DNA from: Dehalococcoidales bacterium
GTDB taxonomy: Bacteria > Chloroflexota > Dehalococcoidia > Dehalococcoidales > RBG-16-60-22
NCBI GenBank assembly: GCA_016926115.1
Contig: JAFGPF010000078.1
Location: forward strand, 1-26,746
Reading direction: 5' to 3'
DNA length: 26,746 nt
Position numbers and translations under genes: made by a program. Position 1 is the first letter of the stretch. Each line of letters opens with the position of its first letter. This document shows, piece by piece, positions 7,700 through 15,952 of the stretch. Below the pieces are notes generated by a model. The model did not search any database. It was not told the DNA's origin and worked only from the letters and a program-made list of their open reading frames with translations.

Positions 7700-7742
7700 G
7701 TCACCCTGTGGGAAATAAGTTAATTCAACCGGGAGTAAAAAT

Positions 7743-8282
7743 TTGTTTAGTAAAGTGATGCAGAAACTGGATCACTGGATGGCTCGCATCACCGGCAGTC
7801 TTCTGCTGTTGTGCGGGGGGCTGGTATTGCTGATGGCGTGGCTTCAAACCTACGGCGTGGTAAAGAGATATGCCTTCAATGCGCCCGATCCCCTCGCCTA
7901 TGAACTCAGTACGATGTTCCTTCTCTTCAGCGGCGTCCTGGCCGTAGCCGGGGTGGAAAAGCTGAACCAGCATGTCAGGAACGACCTTATCGCCTCCCGT
8001 TTTCCAACCAGAATGAAGGCTATCGTTAATACCATCTTCCCTGTTCTGGCGCTTGTTTTTTGCGCCGTACTCACCTGGAAGAGCCTGGATAACGCTATTT
8101 ACGCGCTACAAATCGGCCAGACCAGCATGTCGCCCTGGGCGGTGCCATTAGCCCCGTTAAAATTCATGGTACCCTTTGGTTATACCCTGCTCTGTCTCGT
8201 ACTTATCGGGAAATTTATCCAAGGTATAGGTTTAATCAGGGACAGTAGGAAACACAGCCAAGTAGAAGAACCGCAAGATTAG
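7743..8282 (+). CDS. dctQ: TRAP transporter small permease (DctQ family)
   Basis: 179 residues from TTG 7743, with GGGAG at 7731-7735. Four hydrophobic helices (about 15-38, 52-70, 88-110, 133-155) fit the DctQ small subunit. Typical features include the WLQTYGVVKRYAFNAPDPLAYELS segment between helices one and two and the EKLNQHVRNDL segment after helix two. DctQ packs against DctM and helps form the membrane complex. It lies 25 bases before dctM. Confidence 0.9.
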   Translation: MFSKVMQKLDHWMARITGSLLLLCGGLVLLMAWLQTYGVVKRYAFNAPDPLAYELSTMFLLFSGVLAVAGVEKLNQHVRNDLIASRFPTRMKAIVNTIFPVLALVFCAVLTWKSLDNAIYALQIGQTSMSPWAVPLAPLKFMVPFGYTLLCLVLIGKFIQGIGLIRDSRKHSQVEEPQD

Positions 8283-8307
8283 TGATAATAAATAAATCGA
8301 GGTAGTA

Positions 8308-9609
8308 ATGGACTTTACCACAGCAGCTATCGTGTGCGTTGTCGGAATGCTCTTTCTAATGCTGATGGGAATGCACGTCATTTACGCCCTGGGATTTACT
8401 GCCCTATTTGTCGCTTATTTTACCTACGGACCTATGAGCCTTGATAAAATAGGCTGGACCACGTTCAATACTCTCTACAACATAAACTGGATACCACTGC
8501 CCCTGTTCGTTCTTATAGCCTGTCTTATTTCCGAAACGAAAATAGGTGAAGACATCTACGGAGCCGCCCGGAACTGGTTGTCACGTATCCCCGGGGGTCT
8601 CATCGTTACCAGTATCTGGGGCGAAGCCGCTATGGCCGCCGCAATCGGTACCAGCACCGCCACTATCTTAGCCGTTGGGAAAGTGGCTGCACCGGAATTT
8701 GAAAGATACGGTTACGATAAGGGACTGGCAATGGGAGGTTTGTGCTGCGGCGGTGTTCTCGGTCCGCTGATTCCGCCCAGCGCCGGTATGATTATCTATG
8801 GCGTTCTCTCGGAGACATCCATCGGGCATCTCTTCATGGCAGGCATGGTACCGGGGGTTATACTGGCCCTGATGCTGGCGGCGGTAGCCATTATCATCTG
8901 CTGGCGTAATCCGAAGCTCGGCCCCGCGATTGGCGGCATCGCCTGGAAAACGCGTTTCTCCTCATTAAAGAGAGTCTGGCCCATCGTGGTGGTGATGCTC
9001 TCCATACTGGGTTCGATTTATTTGGGCGTAGCCTCTCCAACCGAAGCCGCCGGCGTCGGCTGCGTGGTGGTATTGATAATAGGTTTCTTCGTTTTCGGCC
9101 TGCGCTGGCAGGGCCTCAAGCGGGCTTTACTTGAAACGGCAATCATCAACGGTATGATTCTGTTTATGATGATAGGCGCCTGGCTGTTTTCCTACGTTAT
9201 CGGCACTTCCCACGTGGTTACTGCTATCACCGGTTTCGTTACATCATCAGCCATGTCTCCGTGGTTGGTGATTATCGCCATAAATATACTTCTCCTGATT
9301 CTGGGCTGCTTTATCGACGCCATAACCATCATGCTGCTGACGGTACCTATCTTTGTTCCTATCATCGTCGCCCTCGGTTTTAACCCGGTATGGTTCGGCG
9401 TTCTCTACGTGGTAAACATGCAGATAGGCTTGATCACGCCACCGATGGGGCTGGAGCTATTCATGATGAGGACCGCCTTTGATATTCCCGTGGATAAACT
9501 TCTTCGCGGGGTAACGCCGTTCCTGATAGCCCTGTTCGTCTTCCTGGCTCTACTTATAGCTTTCCCCCAGATAAGTCTCTGGCTTCCCAGTATGATGAGG
9601 GGCGGCTGA
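8308..9609 (+). CDS. dctM: TRAP transporter large permease (DctM family)
   Basis: 433 residues, the usual length for DctM, with about twelve hydrophobic segments. Recognisable motifs are MAAAIGTSTATILAVGKVAAPEF, GGLCCGGVLGPLIPPSAGMIIYGVLSETSIGHLFMAG, SPTEAAGVG, and near the C-terminus NMQIGLITPPMGLELF. This subunit carries the sodium-coupled substrate path in the membrane. GAGGTAG precedes the ATG. The substrate is unknown, and the altered receptor (dctP) advises against assuming a C4-dicarboxylate. Confidence 0.95.
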   Translation: MDFTTAAIVCVVGMLFLMLMGMHVIYALGFTALFVAYFTYGPMSLDKIGWTTFNTLYNINWIPLPLFVLIACLISETKIGEDIYGAARNWLSRIPGGLIVTSIWGEAAMAAAIGTSTATILAVGKVAAPEFERYGYDKGLAMGGLCCGGVLGPLIPPSAGMIIYGVLSETSIGHLFMAGMVPGVILALMLAAVAIIICWRNPKLGPAIGGIAWKTRFSSLKRVWPIVVVMLSILGSIYLGVASPTEAAGVGCVVVLIIGFFVFGLRWQGLKRALLETAIINGMILFMMIGAWLFSYVIGTSHVVTAITGFVTSSAMSPWLVIIAINILLLILGCFIDAITIMLLTVPIFVPIIVALGFNPVWFGVLYVVNMQIGLITPPMGLELFMMRTAFDIPVDKLLRGVTPFLIALFVFLALLIAFPQISLWLPSMMRGG

Positions 9610-9726
9610 TAATATATTAGTATACCAACTGACTTTTCACTTACGCATGCCCGCAATGCTATCCTACCCGCCTGCGCCTGATTGTGAAAATTACTTGATT
9701 ATTATGGACAAAGGAGGTTACATGCG

Positions 9727-10476
9727 ATGTCCACTCCACGAGATTACTCCGCGTTTGACAAATTAAATCTGGAAAGGAAGCCCGTAGGCGTCAAGTTTAC
9801 GGCACTCAAACCGGAAGGAATTAACCGGATACGGGAGAAAAGGTTCCTCTGCGAGATGTTCAAGGAGGCACAGGAAGGAGACCCCTTTTACGTCCAGGAA
9901 GAGGATTTCCTATGCGTCGAGCCGGTGATATTGGGAATGAAAGACCCGGAAACGGCGCTCGTCAGCGGGGCGGCAGGTGGAGGTGCGGGGCTTTTTAAAG
10001 AGCCGCGCGCCAACAGTAAACTCTACCGGTACGTTCCCAGGATGCTCAAGGGTTCGGTCAAGTATGTTGCCTTTTCCCCTATAGATAAGTTGACCTTCGA
10101 CCCGGATGTCGTGATTATAACCGCCAACGTAAATCAGGCAAAGTCTATCTTAAGGTCGGACTGCTATACCTCCGGGGAAGGCTGGTCATGCCACGGAACG
10201 CCCGTGATGGCCTGCTCCTGGCTTTATGTCTATCCGGTCATCACCGGCAAAATGAATTTCACGATTACCGGACTCAGCCTGGGCATGGAAGCAATCAACG
10301 TGCAGATACCGGAAGGACTTTTCCTCATTTCCATTCCCTGGAACATGATGCCGACGGCACTGGAAAACCTGCAGGACCCCAATCTGTACCGCAGCTGGCG
10401 TTCCTCGGGGAGAGAGGAACACTCTAAAAAATGGGAGAACCGGCTGAACCAGCTACACCAGGAACTGTCCGGTTAA
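9727..10476 (+). CDS. DUF169 family protein, copy 1
   Basis: A 249-residue member of the DUF169 family (COG2043), whose function is uncharacterised. The ATG at 9727 is placed nine bases after AGGAGG 9712-9717; an ATG at 9722 is too close. Features shared with the next two genes are the opening DYSAFDKLNLERKPVGVKF, a first cysteine (C42, LCEMFKEAQ), a second (C63), the EPRANSKLYRYVP and VAFSPIDKLTFDPDVVI stretches, and a third cysteine (C163, MACSWLYVYP). No signal peptide or membrane helix. It follows dctM after 117 bases in which no clear promoter was found, so it may be part of the transporter operon. Confidence 0.88.
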   Translation: MSTPRDYSAFDKLNLERKPVGVKFTALKPEGINRIREKRFLCEMFKEAQEGDPFYVQEEDFLCVEPVILGMKDPETALVSGAAGGGAGLFKEPRANSKLYRYVPRMLKGSVKYVAFSPIDKLTFDPDVVIITANVNQAKSILRSDCYTSGEGWSCHGTPVMACSWLYVYPVITGKMNFTITGLSLGMEAINVQIPEGLFLISIPWNMMPTALENLQDPNLYRSWRSSGREEHSKKWENRLNQLHQELSG

Positions 10477-10488
10477 CAGGAGGTTGAT

Positions 10489-11235
10489 ATGCAGCGCGAT
10501 TATTCCGCCTTTGACAAATTCAAGTTCGAAAGAAAACCCGTGGGCATCAAGTTTCTGCTGAATAAACCGGAAGGCATCAAGCAACTGGATAAAGGGCTAA
10601 CCTTTTGCGAGATGCTCCGGGAAGCCCAGAAATCGGAGCCTTTCTATGCTAAAAAGGAAAATTTCACCTGCATGGGACCGCGCCTGCTGGGCATGAGCGA
10701 CCTGGAACCGATTGCCGAGAGCGGAGAAATCGGCGCTTCGGACGGAATCTACCAGGAAGCCCGGGCCAACCGGAGAATCTACCAGCACATCCCCAAGCTG
10801 GCCAAGGATACGGTCAGATACGTCGCCTATTCTCCGGTGGACAAGCTGACCTTCGAACCGGATGTCGTGGTTTTCACAGCCAGCGTGAGTCAGGCGGAGG
10901 TTCTCCTGCGGGGACTGGCATATGCCACCGGCAGGATAATGACCACCAGAACCACCCCGGCGGTGGTATGCTCCTGGCTGTTCGTCTATCCCTTCGTCAG
11001 CGGCGAAGCCAACTACTCGATTACCGGACTCGGCTACGGCATGAAAGCCAGGAATGTATTCCCGGAAGGACTGATCCTGATTTCCGTACCCTACGACCTT
11101 CTCCCCGGGCTGACGGAAAACCTGGGTGAGATGCAATGGGAGCTCCCCGCGTACACTCTCAACGACGATGAAAGAAACGACTATTTTCAAAACGCCATGG
11201 AAGAGATAATGCGGCGCTACACGGAGAGTTCATAA
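10489..11235 (+). CDS. DUF169 family protein, copy 2
   Basis: A 248-residue paralogue of the preceding gene, separated from it by 12 bases with CAGGAGGT before the ATG. It keeps the three family cysteines (C40 in FCEMLREAQ, C61, C161 in VVCSWLFVYP) and the EARANRRIYQHIP and VAYSPVDKLTFEPDVVVF stretches. Copies 1 and 2 look closer to each other than to copy 3, consistent with a recent duplication. The function is unknown; the conserved cysteines suggest a metal, cluster or thiol-based active site. Confidence 0.88.
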   Translation: MQRDYSAFDKFKFERKPVGIKFLLNKPEGIKQLDKGLTFCEMLREAQKSEPFYAKKENFTCMGPRLLGMSDLEPIAESGEIGASDGIYQEARANRRIYQHIPKLAKDTVRYVAYSPVDKLTFEPDVVVFTASVSQAEVLLRGLAYATGRIMTTRTTPAVVCSWLFVYPFVSGEANYSITGLGYGMKARNVFPEGLILISVPYDLLPGLTENLGEMQWELPAYTLNDDERNDYFQNAMEEIMRRYTESS

Positions 11236-11266
11236 TGAGAAGACCGATTGATACTGGGAGGTTGCT

Positions 11267-12025
11267 ATGAGAAAGTACCGGACGGATTTGTCCGTCTTCA
11301 ATAAGCTTGACCTTGAATATCCTCCGGTTGGCGTCAAGTTCCTGGTTACCCGACCGGAAGGCATGGAGCAGCTGGACAAAGCCATGCCTCTGTGTGCGAT
11401 GGTTAAGGAAGCGCAGGATAGAGACAATCCTTTCTATATCACCAGCGAAAACGAGAACTGCGGCGGCAGGTCGACGCTGGGGTTCGAGGGCCCTTCTCCG
11501 ATTGCGGAAAGCGGACAGGTGGGAATAAAGTACGGCATCTTCCAGGAGGCGCGCGCCAATGGCAAGATGAACCAGCAGGCGCCGAAGTTCCCCATGGGCG
11601 TGGTCAATTACGTGGCTTTCGCCCAGCTGGACAAGCTGGACTTCGAGCCCGACCTCCTGTTCATCGTCGCGCCTACCAGTCAGGCGGAAATAGTCCTGCG
11701 GGCGGCAAGCTATTCCACGGGAGAAATCTGGTCTAGCAAGATATCGATGGTGGGGGCGTGCGCCTGGATGTTCACCTATCCGTTCCAGAACGGCACCATC
11801 AACTACGTACCCACGGGACTGACCTTTGGCATGAAGTCCTGGAAGGTATACACGGAGGGATTCATTATATTGGCCATCCCGTATAACTGGCTGCCGGTCA
11901 TCGTCCAGAACATGAACCAGATGGAATGGGTGCTGCCTTCGTACACAGACACGTCGGAGGAATTCCTTGCCCGGCATAAAAAAGTGATGGGAGAACTCGC
12001 CAGGGAGTTCATGAATCCCGAATAA
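11267..12025 (+). CDS. DUF169 family protein, copy 3
   Basis: A 252-residue third paralogue, 31 bases after copy 2, with GGGAGGT upstream of the ATG. Cysteines C43 (LCAMVKEAQ), C65 and C165 (GACAWMFTYP) align with those of the other copies; EARANGKMNQQAP and VAFAQLDKLDFEPDLLF align too. It is more diverged than copies 1 and 2, for example SW after the third cysteine has become AW. No promoter or terminator was recognised in the 57 bases after it except the mutS2 -10 element. Confidence 0.88.
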   Translation: MRKYRTDLSVFNKLDLEYPPVGVKFLVTRPEGMEQLDKAMPLCAMVKEAQDRDNPFYITSENENCGGRSTLGFEGPSPIAESGQVGIKYGIFQEARANGKMNQQAPKFPMGVVNYVAFAQLDKLDFEPDLLFIVAPTSQAEIVLRAASYSTGEIWSSKISMVGACAWMFTYPFQNGTINYVPTGLTFGMKSWKVYTEGFIILAIPYNWLPVIVQNMNQMEWVLPSYTDTSEEFLARHKKVMGELAREFMNPE

Positions 12026-12062
12026 ATTATCTCCTGAAACAACCCCGTACCACGCTCCGGCA

Positions 12063-12071
12063 TGCTATAAT
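12063..12071 (+). promoter_or_regulatory. Extended -10 promoter of mutS2, predicted leaderless
   Basis: TGCTATAAT at 12063-12071 is a perfect extended -10 element without a good -35 box. Only 11 bases separate it from the mutS2 ATG at 12083, so transcription should begin about four to five bases before the start codon. There is no ribosome-binding site. Confidence 0.65.
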
Positions 12072-12082
12072 ATACCTGCGTT

Positions 12083-14431
12083 ATGGACAGCAAAAGCCTG
12101 GAAATGCTGGAGTTCCCCCGGATACGGGAAATAATAGCCGGCTATACCACGTTTTCGACGAGCCGCGAGCTTGCCGACGGCCTGCAACCGCTGTACGACT
12201 ACGGAGCTATCTCCCTCCTGCTCAAGCAGACCGCGGAAGCGCGCTCATTGCTCGGGCTGGACTCCGGGTTCTCCATCGGAAACGTGACGGATGTCCGCGA
12301 TAAAGCGCGCCTGGCGGCGCTGGAAGGCATCCTGGAACCGCTGAGTCTCCTGGAAATCCAGCAGACCCTGGCCGCCCTGCACGAACTCCGGCATTATCTC
12401 AAGAGTATCTCGGAAGACTTTCCGCTTCTCTGGGAAATCGGCGATGGCATTACCGAACTGCGCCAGATTGAGAAAGACATCGCCGGCTGCCTTGACCCGG
12501 CGGGAGAAGTGCTCGATACAGCCTCGCCCGCCCTGGCGGATATACGCCGCCAGTTGCGGGACACCCGCGGGCAGATACTGGAAAAACTGGAATCCATCGT
12601 AAGGTCGCCACGGGGCAATCGCATCCTCCAGGAAGATATCATCACCGAGCGGGAGGGCCGTTACGTCCTCCTCGTCAAGATGGAGTCCCGCCATGAAGTC
12701 AAGGGAATCGTCCACGATATATCCAATACCGGCGCCACCGTCTTCATGGAGCCCACGTCCACGGTGGGACTGGGCAACGCCATACGGGAACTGGTCATCG
12801 AGGAAAGGCGCGAGACGGAGAGAATCCTGCGCATCCTCAGCGCCGAGGTCGGGGCGCACAGCGAGGATATATGTACCAGCGTGGAACTGGCGGCGGAAAT
12901 CGACCTGATACTCGCCAAGGCGCGGTACGCCCGGCGGATTAAGGCGGCTGAACCGGAGATAATCAAGCCGGACGCGCCAAAGAAATCCGGCAACCTCAAG
13001 CTGGTAGACGCGCGGCACCCGCTGCTCGGGGACAAAGCCGTGCCGTTCTCGCTGGAACTGGGGCATGACTTCTCGATAATCGTCATTACGGGACCCAATA
13101 CCGGCGGCAAGACGGTGACGCTGAAAACAATCGGGCTGCTCAGCCTGATGGCGCAGGCGGGCATACCGATTCCCGCCTCGGCAGAGAGTAATCTGCCGCT
13201 GTTCGACGGAGTTTACGCGGACATCGGCGATGAGCAAAGCATCGAACAGACGCTTTCCACCTTCAGCTGGCACATGGGGAACGTCGTACGCATCGTCCGG
13301 GGGGCGACCGGTAAAAGCCTGGTGCTCCTGGACGAACTGGGGACGAGCACCGACCCCGCCGAAGGCTCGGCGCTGGCACAGGCGGTATTGAGGTACTTCC
13401 TCGACCGGGGCACGCTGACGGTCGCCACCACACATTACAGCGACCTCAAGGCCTTCGCCCACGCCACCAGCGGACTGGAGAACGCCTCGCTGGAGTTCGA
13501 CGCGGCTACGCTTACGCCCACCTATCAACTGACGGTGGGGATACCGGGAGGCAGTAACGCCATGGCGACCGCCGCCCGTCTGGGCATACCGCCGGAAATC
13601 ATCGATAACGCCCGCAGCACGCTTTCCAGAGGCAGCCAGGAACTCGAAGAAGTACTCGCCGACCTCATGGAAGAGAAGCAGAAAATGGCCTCGCTGGAAA
13701 GCGAACTTAAGAAAGAGCGGGACGACTATACACGAATCAACAGCGAGCTGAACAGCGAACTCGAACGACTCAAGTCCGAGGAGCAAACCGCGCTACGGGA
13801 AGCGAGGGACGCGATTGTCCGCGAAGCGGCGGAACTGCACCGGGAAATCCGGCAGGCGGCCGCGGAGCTGAGAAAAGAAAAATCCGCCGCCAGCACCGAG
13901 GAGGCAAGGCGTACCCTCGCCCGGGTGCGCGAGCAGCTTGCCACCGAAGCCTGGCAGCCCAGGGTGGGAAGTAAGCCGGAGGAGGACACGGGGAAGATAG
14001 AGGTCGGGGATACGGTGCGCGTAAGGGAAGCCGGTCTTACCGCCACGGTGCTATCGATTTCGGAAGAAACAGGAGAAGTCGAAATACAGTCGGGCAGGAC
14101 GAAGATGCGACTGGGTATCGACGCCGTGGCGAAGACGGCGCCGCCGCAGGAAGCGTTACCCACGGCGGGCAGCCAGCCTGCCGCCAGACGCGTCCCGCTG
14201 GAACTCGACCTGCGCGGCAAACGCGCCGATGAAGTAGAAACAGCGCTTGATGGTTATCTCAACGACGCCGCGCAGTCCAACCTCATGGAAGCCCGCATTA
14301 TCCATGGGGTCGGCACGGGTACGGTGAGAAGCATCGTGCGGGAGTTCCTCACCGGGCACCCGCTGGTCAAGTCTTACCGCGCCGCCAAGCGCGATGAAGG
14401 CGGCGAAGGCGCCACGGTCGTGCGGCTTTAA
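12083..14431 (+). CDS. mutS2: MutS2 (RqcU-type) ATPase with C-terminal Smr domain
   Basis: A 782-residue protein, the usual MutS2 length. Order: core/lever helices (1-300), MutS-type ATPase with Walker A GPNTGGKT at 337-344 and Walker B LVLLDELGTS (D417, E418), a long charged coiled coil (about 515-625), a KOW-like linker (about 640-690) and an Smr domain (about 705-782) with LDLRGK (708 on) and HGVGTG (741-746). The mismatch-recognition domain of MutS is absent. In Bacillus, MutS2 senses collided ribosomes and splits them, feeding ribosome quality control; Smr nuclease activity is reported for other members. The next gene, 12 bases downstream, encodes a release-factor-like protein, supporting the ribosomal role here. 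Confidence 0.97.
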   Translation: MDSKSLEMLEFPRIREIIAGYTTFSTSRELADGLQPLYDYGAISLLLKQTAEARSLLGLDSGFSIGNVTDVRDKARLAALEGILEPLSLLEIQQTLAALHELRHYLKSISEDFPLLWEIGDGITELRQIEKDIAGCLDPAGEVLDTASPALADIRRQLRDTRGQILEKLESIVRSPRGNRILQEDIITEREGRYVLLVKMESRHEVKGIVHDISNTGATVFMEPTSTVGLGNAIRELVIEERRETERILRILSAEVGAHSEDICTSVELAAEIDLILAKARYARRIKAAEPEIIKPDAPKKSGNLKLVDARHPLLGDKAVPFSLELGHDFSIIVITGPNTGGKTVTLKTIGLLSLMAQAGIPIPASAESNLPLFDGVYADIGDEQSIEQTLSTFSWHMGNVVRIVRGATGKSLVLLDELGTSTDPAEGSALAQAVLRYFLDRGTLTVATTHYSDLKAFAHATSGLENASLEFDAATLTPTYQLTVGIPGGSNAMATAARLGIPPEIIDNARSTLSRGSQELEEVLADLMEEKQKMASLESELKKERDDYTRINSELNSELERLKSEEQTALREARDAIVREAAELHREIRQAAAELRKEKSAASTEEARRTLARVREQLATEAWQPRVGSKPEEDTGKIEVGDTVRVREAGLTATVLSISEETGEVEIQSGRTKMRLGIDAVAKTAPPQEALPTAGSQPAARRVPLELDLRGKRADEVETALDGYLNDAAQSNLMEARIIHGVGTGTVRSIVREFLTGHPLVKSYRAAKRDEGGEGATVVRL

Positions 14432-14443
14432 CAGGAGCTTGTT

Positions 14444-15196
14444 TTGACTTCAGTATCCGGTAAAAGAACCCTGAACCGTACCAGAATGCTGGCATTCTTC
14501 GATGGGCTTGCCGCCACTCCCACCAACGGAGCCCTGACACTCTACCTGCCGCCGGGCACCCTTTCAAACGAACTCGATAAATTCCTGAAAGATATACCCG
14601 AACCACCGGAAGTCCTTGCGGAGATTAGCAAGATAGCCGGGAGTTCCAGAACAGGCGCTGTCATTTTCCGGAGTCCCGAACGCACGCTGGCCGTCCTGCC
14701 GCCGTTCCCGATTGCCGAGCGACAGATATCCCTGCTCATAGAGACACAACCGCTGCGCTCGATAATAGAGCAAGAACGCCGGATTGCCCTGGTGCTGGTG
14801 CGGCTGGGCTCGTACGCGGTCGGCGTCTGCGATGGCGAAAAACTGGTCGGCAGCAAGGTCGGCACGGGACTAGTCCACGGACGTCACCGCCAGGGCGGCT
14901 CGTCGGCGCACCGCTTCGAACGACATCGGGACAAGCAGATAGAGTATTTCCTGACCCGCGTGTGCCGGCGCAGCCGGGAACACATCGAACCTTATGTAAA
15001 GTCGCTGGACTACGTCGTCTACGGCGGCGCCCGCACCACCATACAGTTACTCAAGAAACAGTGCCCGTTCATCGGTCGACTTGAAACGCCCGCCCTGCCG
15101 CCGCTGTACGACATACCGGAACCCAGACAGGCGGTGCTTGAAGACGCCGTGAAACACGTCTGGTCGAGTACGGTCTACGAATGGCGTGAGTCCTAA
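14444..15196 (+). CDS. VLRF1/eRF1-like peptidyl-tRNA release factor homologue
   Basis: A 250-residue protein starting at TTG 14444 (AGGAG 14432-14436). The segment VGVCDGEKLVGSKVGTGLVHGRHRQGGSSAHRFERHRDKQ resembles the catalytic loop of the Vms1-like release-factor fold (bacterial acVLRF1; eukaryotic Vms1/ANKZF1), which releases nascent chains from tRNA on stalled large subunits. From memory, family loops usually read GGxSQxRF; here residues 151-158 read GGSSAHRF, so the expected glutamine is not at its usual place. The YVVYGGARTTIQLL segment fits the rest of the domain. Operon with mutS2 supports a role in ribosome quality control. Its stop overlaps that of the convergent sirtuin gene. Confidence 0.75.
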   Translation: MTSVSGKRTLNRTRMLAFFDGLAATPTNGALTLYLPPGTLSNELDKFLKDIPEPPEVLAEISKIAGSSRTGAVIFRSPERTLAVLPPFPIAERQISLLIETQPLRSIIEQERRIALVLVRLGSYAVGVCDGEKLVGSKVGTGLVHGRHRQGGSSAHRFERHRDKQIEYFLTRVCRRSREHIEPYVKSLDYVVYGGARTTIQLLKKQCPFIGRLETPALPPLYDIPEPRQAVLEDAVKHVWSSTVYEWRES

Positions 15197-15894
15197 GATA
15201 TCGCGTTAATCATCTCTTTCAATCGCGCCACCGCTGGCGGCATTACCTCGCCGATAGCCTCGGAAAAGCGCAGGTGGGCATTATCATCGTACGGGGTCTC
15301 GCCCTGGTTGATGATGACCAGCTTCGCCCCCGCCTGCAAAGCCACCCGGGGCATATCCGCCGCCGGATAGACCACCAGGCTGGAGCCGACGACGAGAAAA
15401 AGGTCGCACTTTTGCGAGTGCTCGTAAGACTCCGCCAGGTCTTTAGCAGGCAGCGACTGCCCGAAATTCACCACGGTGGACACCAGCTTGCCGCCGCACA
15501 GCGGGCATTCCTTCTCCCCCTCCACCCTGTCCATCTTAAACTCGCACTCGGTACAGCGCACCTTGGTGAGGTTGCCGTGGAGCTCCGCCAGCAGTTCCAG
15601 CCTGATGCCGGACTCCAGATGCAGGTTGTCTACGTTCTGCGAGATGAGGAAGGCAAGCCTGTCCAGTTCCTGAAGCTCGAAGATAGCCACGTGTCCGGCG
15701 TTGGGCTCGGCGGCGGTAAAGTCCTGCTGTGGGGTGGAGAGACCCTTGTCACGGCGCGTCCAGAGTCCGTCCGGTCCGCGGAAATCGCGCAGTCCCGATT
15801 CCGTGCTGATACCCGCGCCGGTGAAGACGACCAGGTACTTCGATTCCAGCATCCACTGCGCCAAATCATCGATTCGTTGCTGTAAATCGGACAT
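15193..15894 (-). CDS. Sirtuin NAD-dependent protein deacylase
   Basis: 233 residues from ATG 15894, preceded by GGAG; a longer frame from TTG 15912 lacks a binding site. Sir2 motifs in order: FTGAGISTESGLRDFRGPDGLWT (NAD binding, residues 24-46), SQNVDNLH (85-92), catalytic H106 in ELHGN, zinc cysteines C114, C117, C130 and C133, then VVNFGQSLP and VVGSSLVVYPA. The GLWT context and the HGN-x-C-x2-C layout resemble the SIRT6/7-like branch. It removes acyl groups from lysines using NAD+. It lies 58 bases beyond the erythrin gene on the same strand and could be read from the feo transcript. Confidence 0.94.
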   Translation of the reverse strand: MSDLQQRIDDLAQWMLESKYLVVFTGAGISTESGLRDFRGPDGLWTRRDKGLSTPQQDFTAAEPNAGHVAIFELQELDRLAFLISQNVDNLHLESGIRLELLAELHGNLTKVRCTECEFKMDRVEGEKECPLCGGKLVSTVVNFGQSLPAKDLAESYEHSQKCDLFLVVGSSLVVYPAADMPRVALQAGAKLVIINQGETPYDDNAHLRFSEAIGEVMPPAVARLKEMINAIS

Positions 15895-15952
15895 TAGGTA
15901 AAAGCTCCGCAATAATAATATCGCGGGAATCAGGGCACGTCAATCGCAGGCA

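Noticed and set aside
9610..9619. AT-rich palindrome TAATATATTA after dctM as a terminator
   Set aside because: The stem is short and AT-only with no T run. A seven-base inverted repeat at 9634-9640/9684-9690 is also too weak.
11159..11977. A 272-codon open frame on the minus strand
   Set aside because: It lies opposite the third DUF169 gene and shows no family similarity.
12245..13786. A 513-codon open frame on the minus strand
   Set aside because: It lies wholly opposite mutS2, whose frame has all family motifs; the antisense protein has no recognisable domain and arises from the codon composition of the real gene.
15274..15885. A 203-codon open frame on the plus strand
   Set aside because: It is antisense to the sirtuin gene, which has complete catalytic and zinc motifs.
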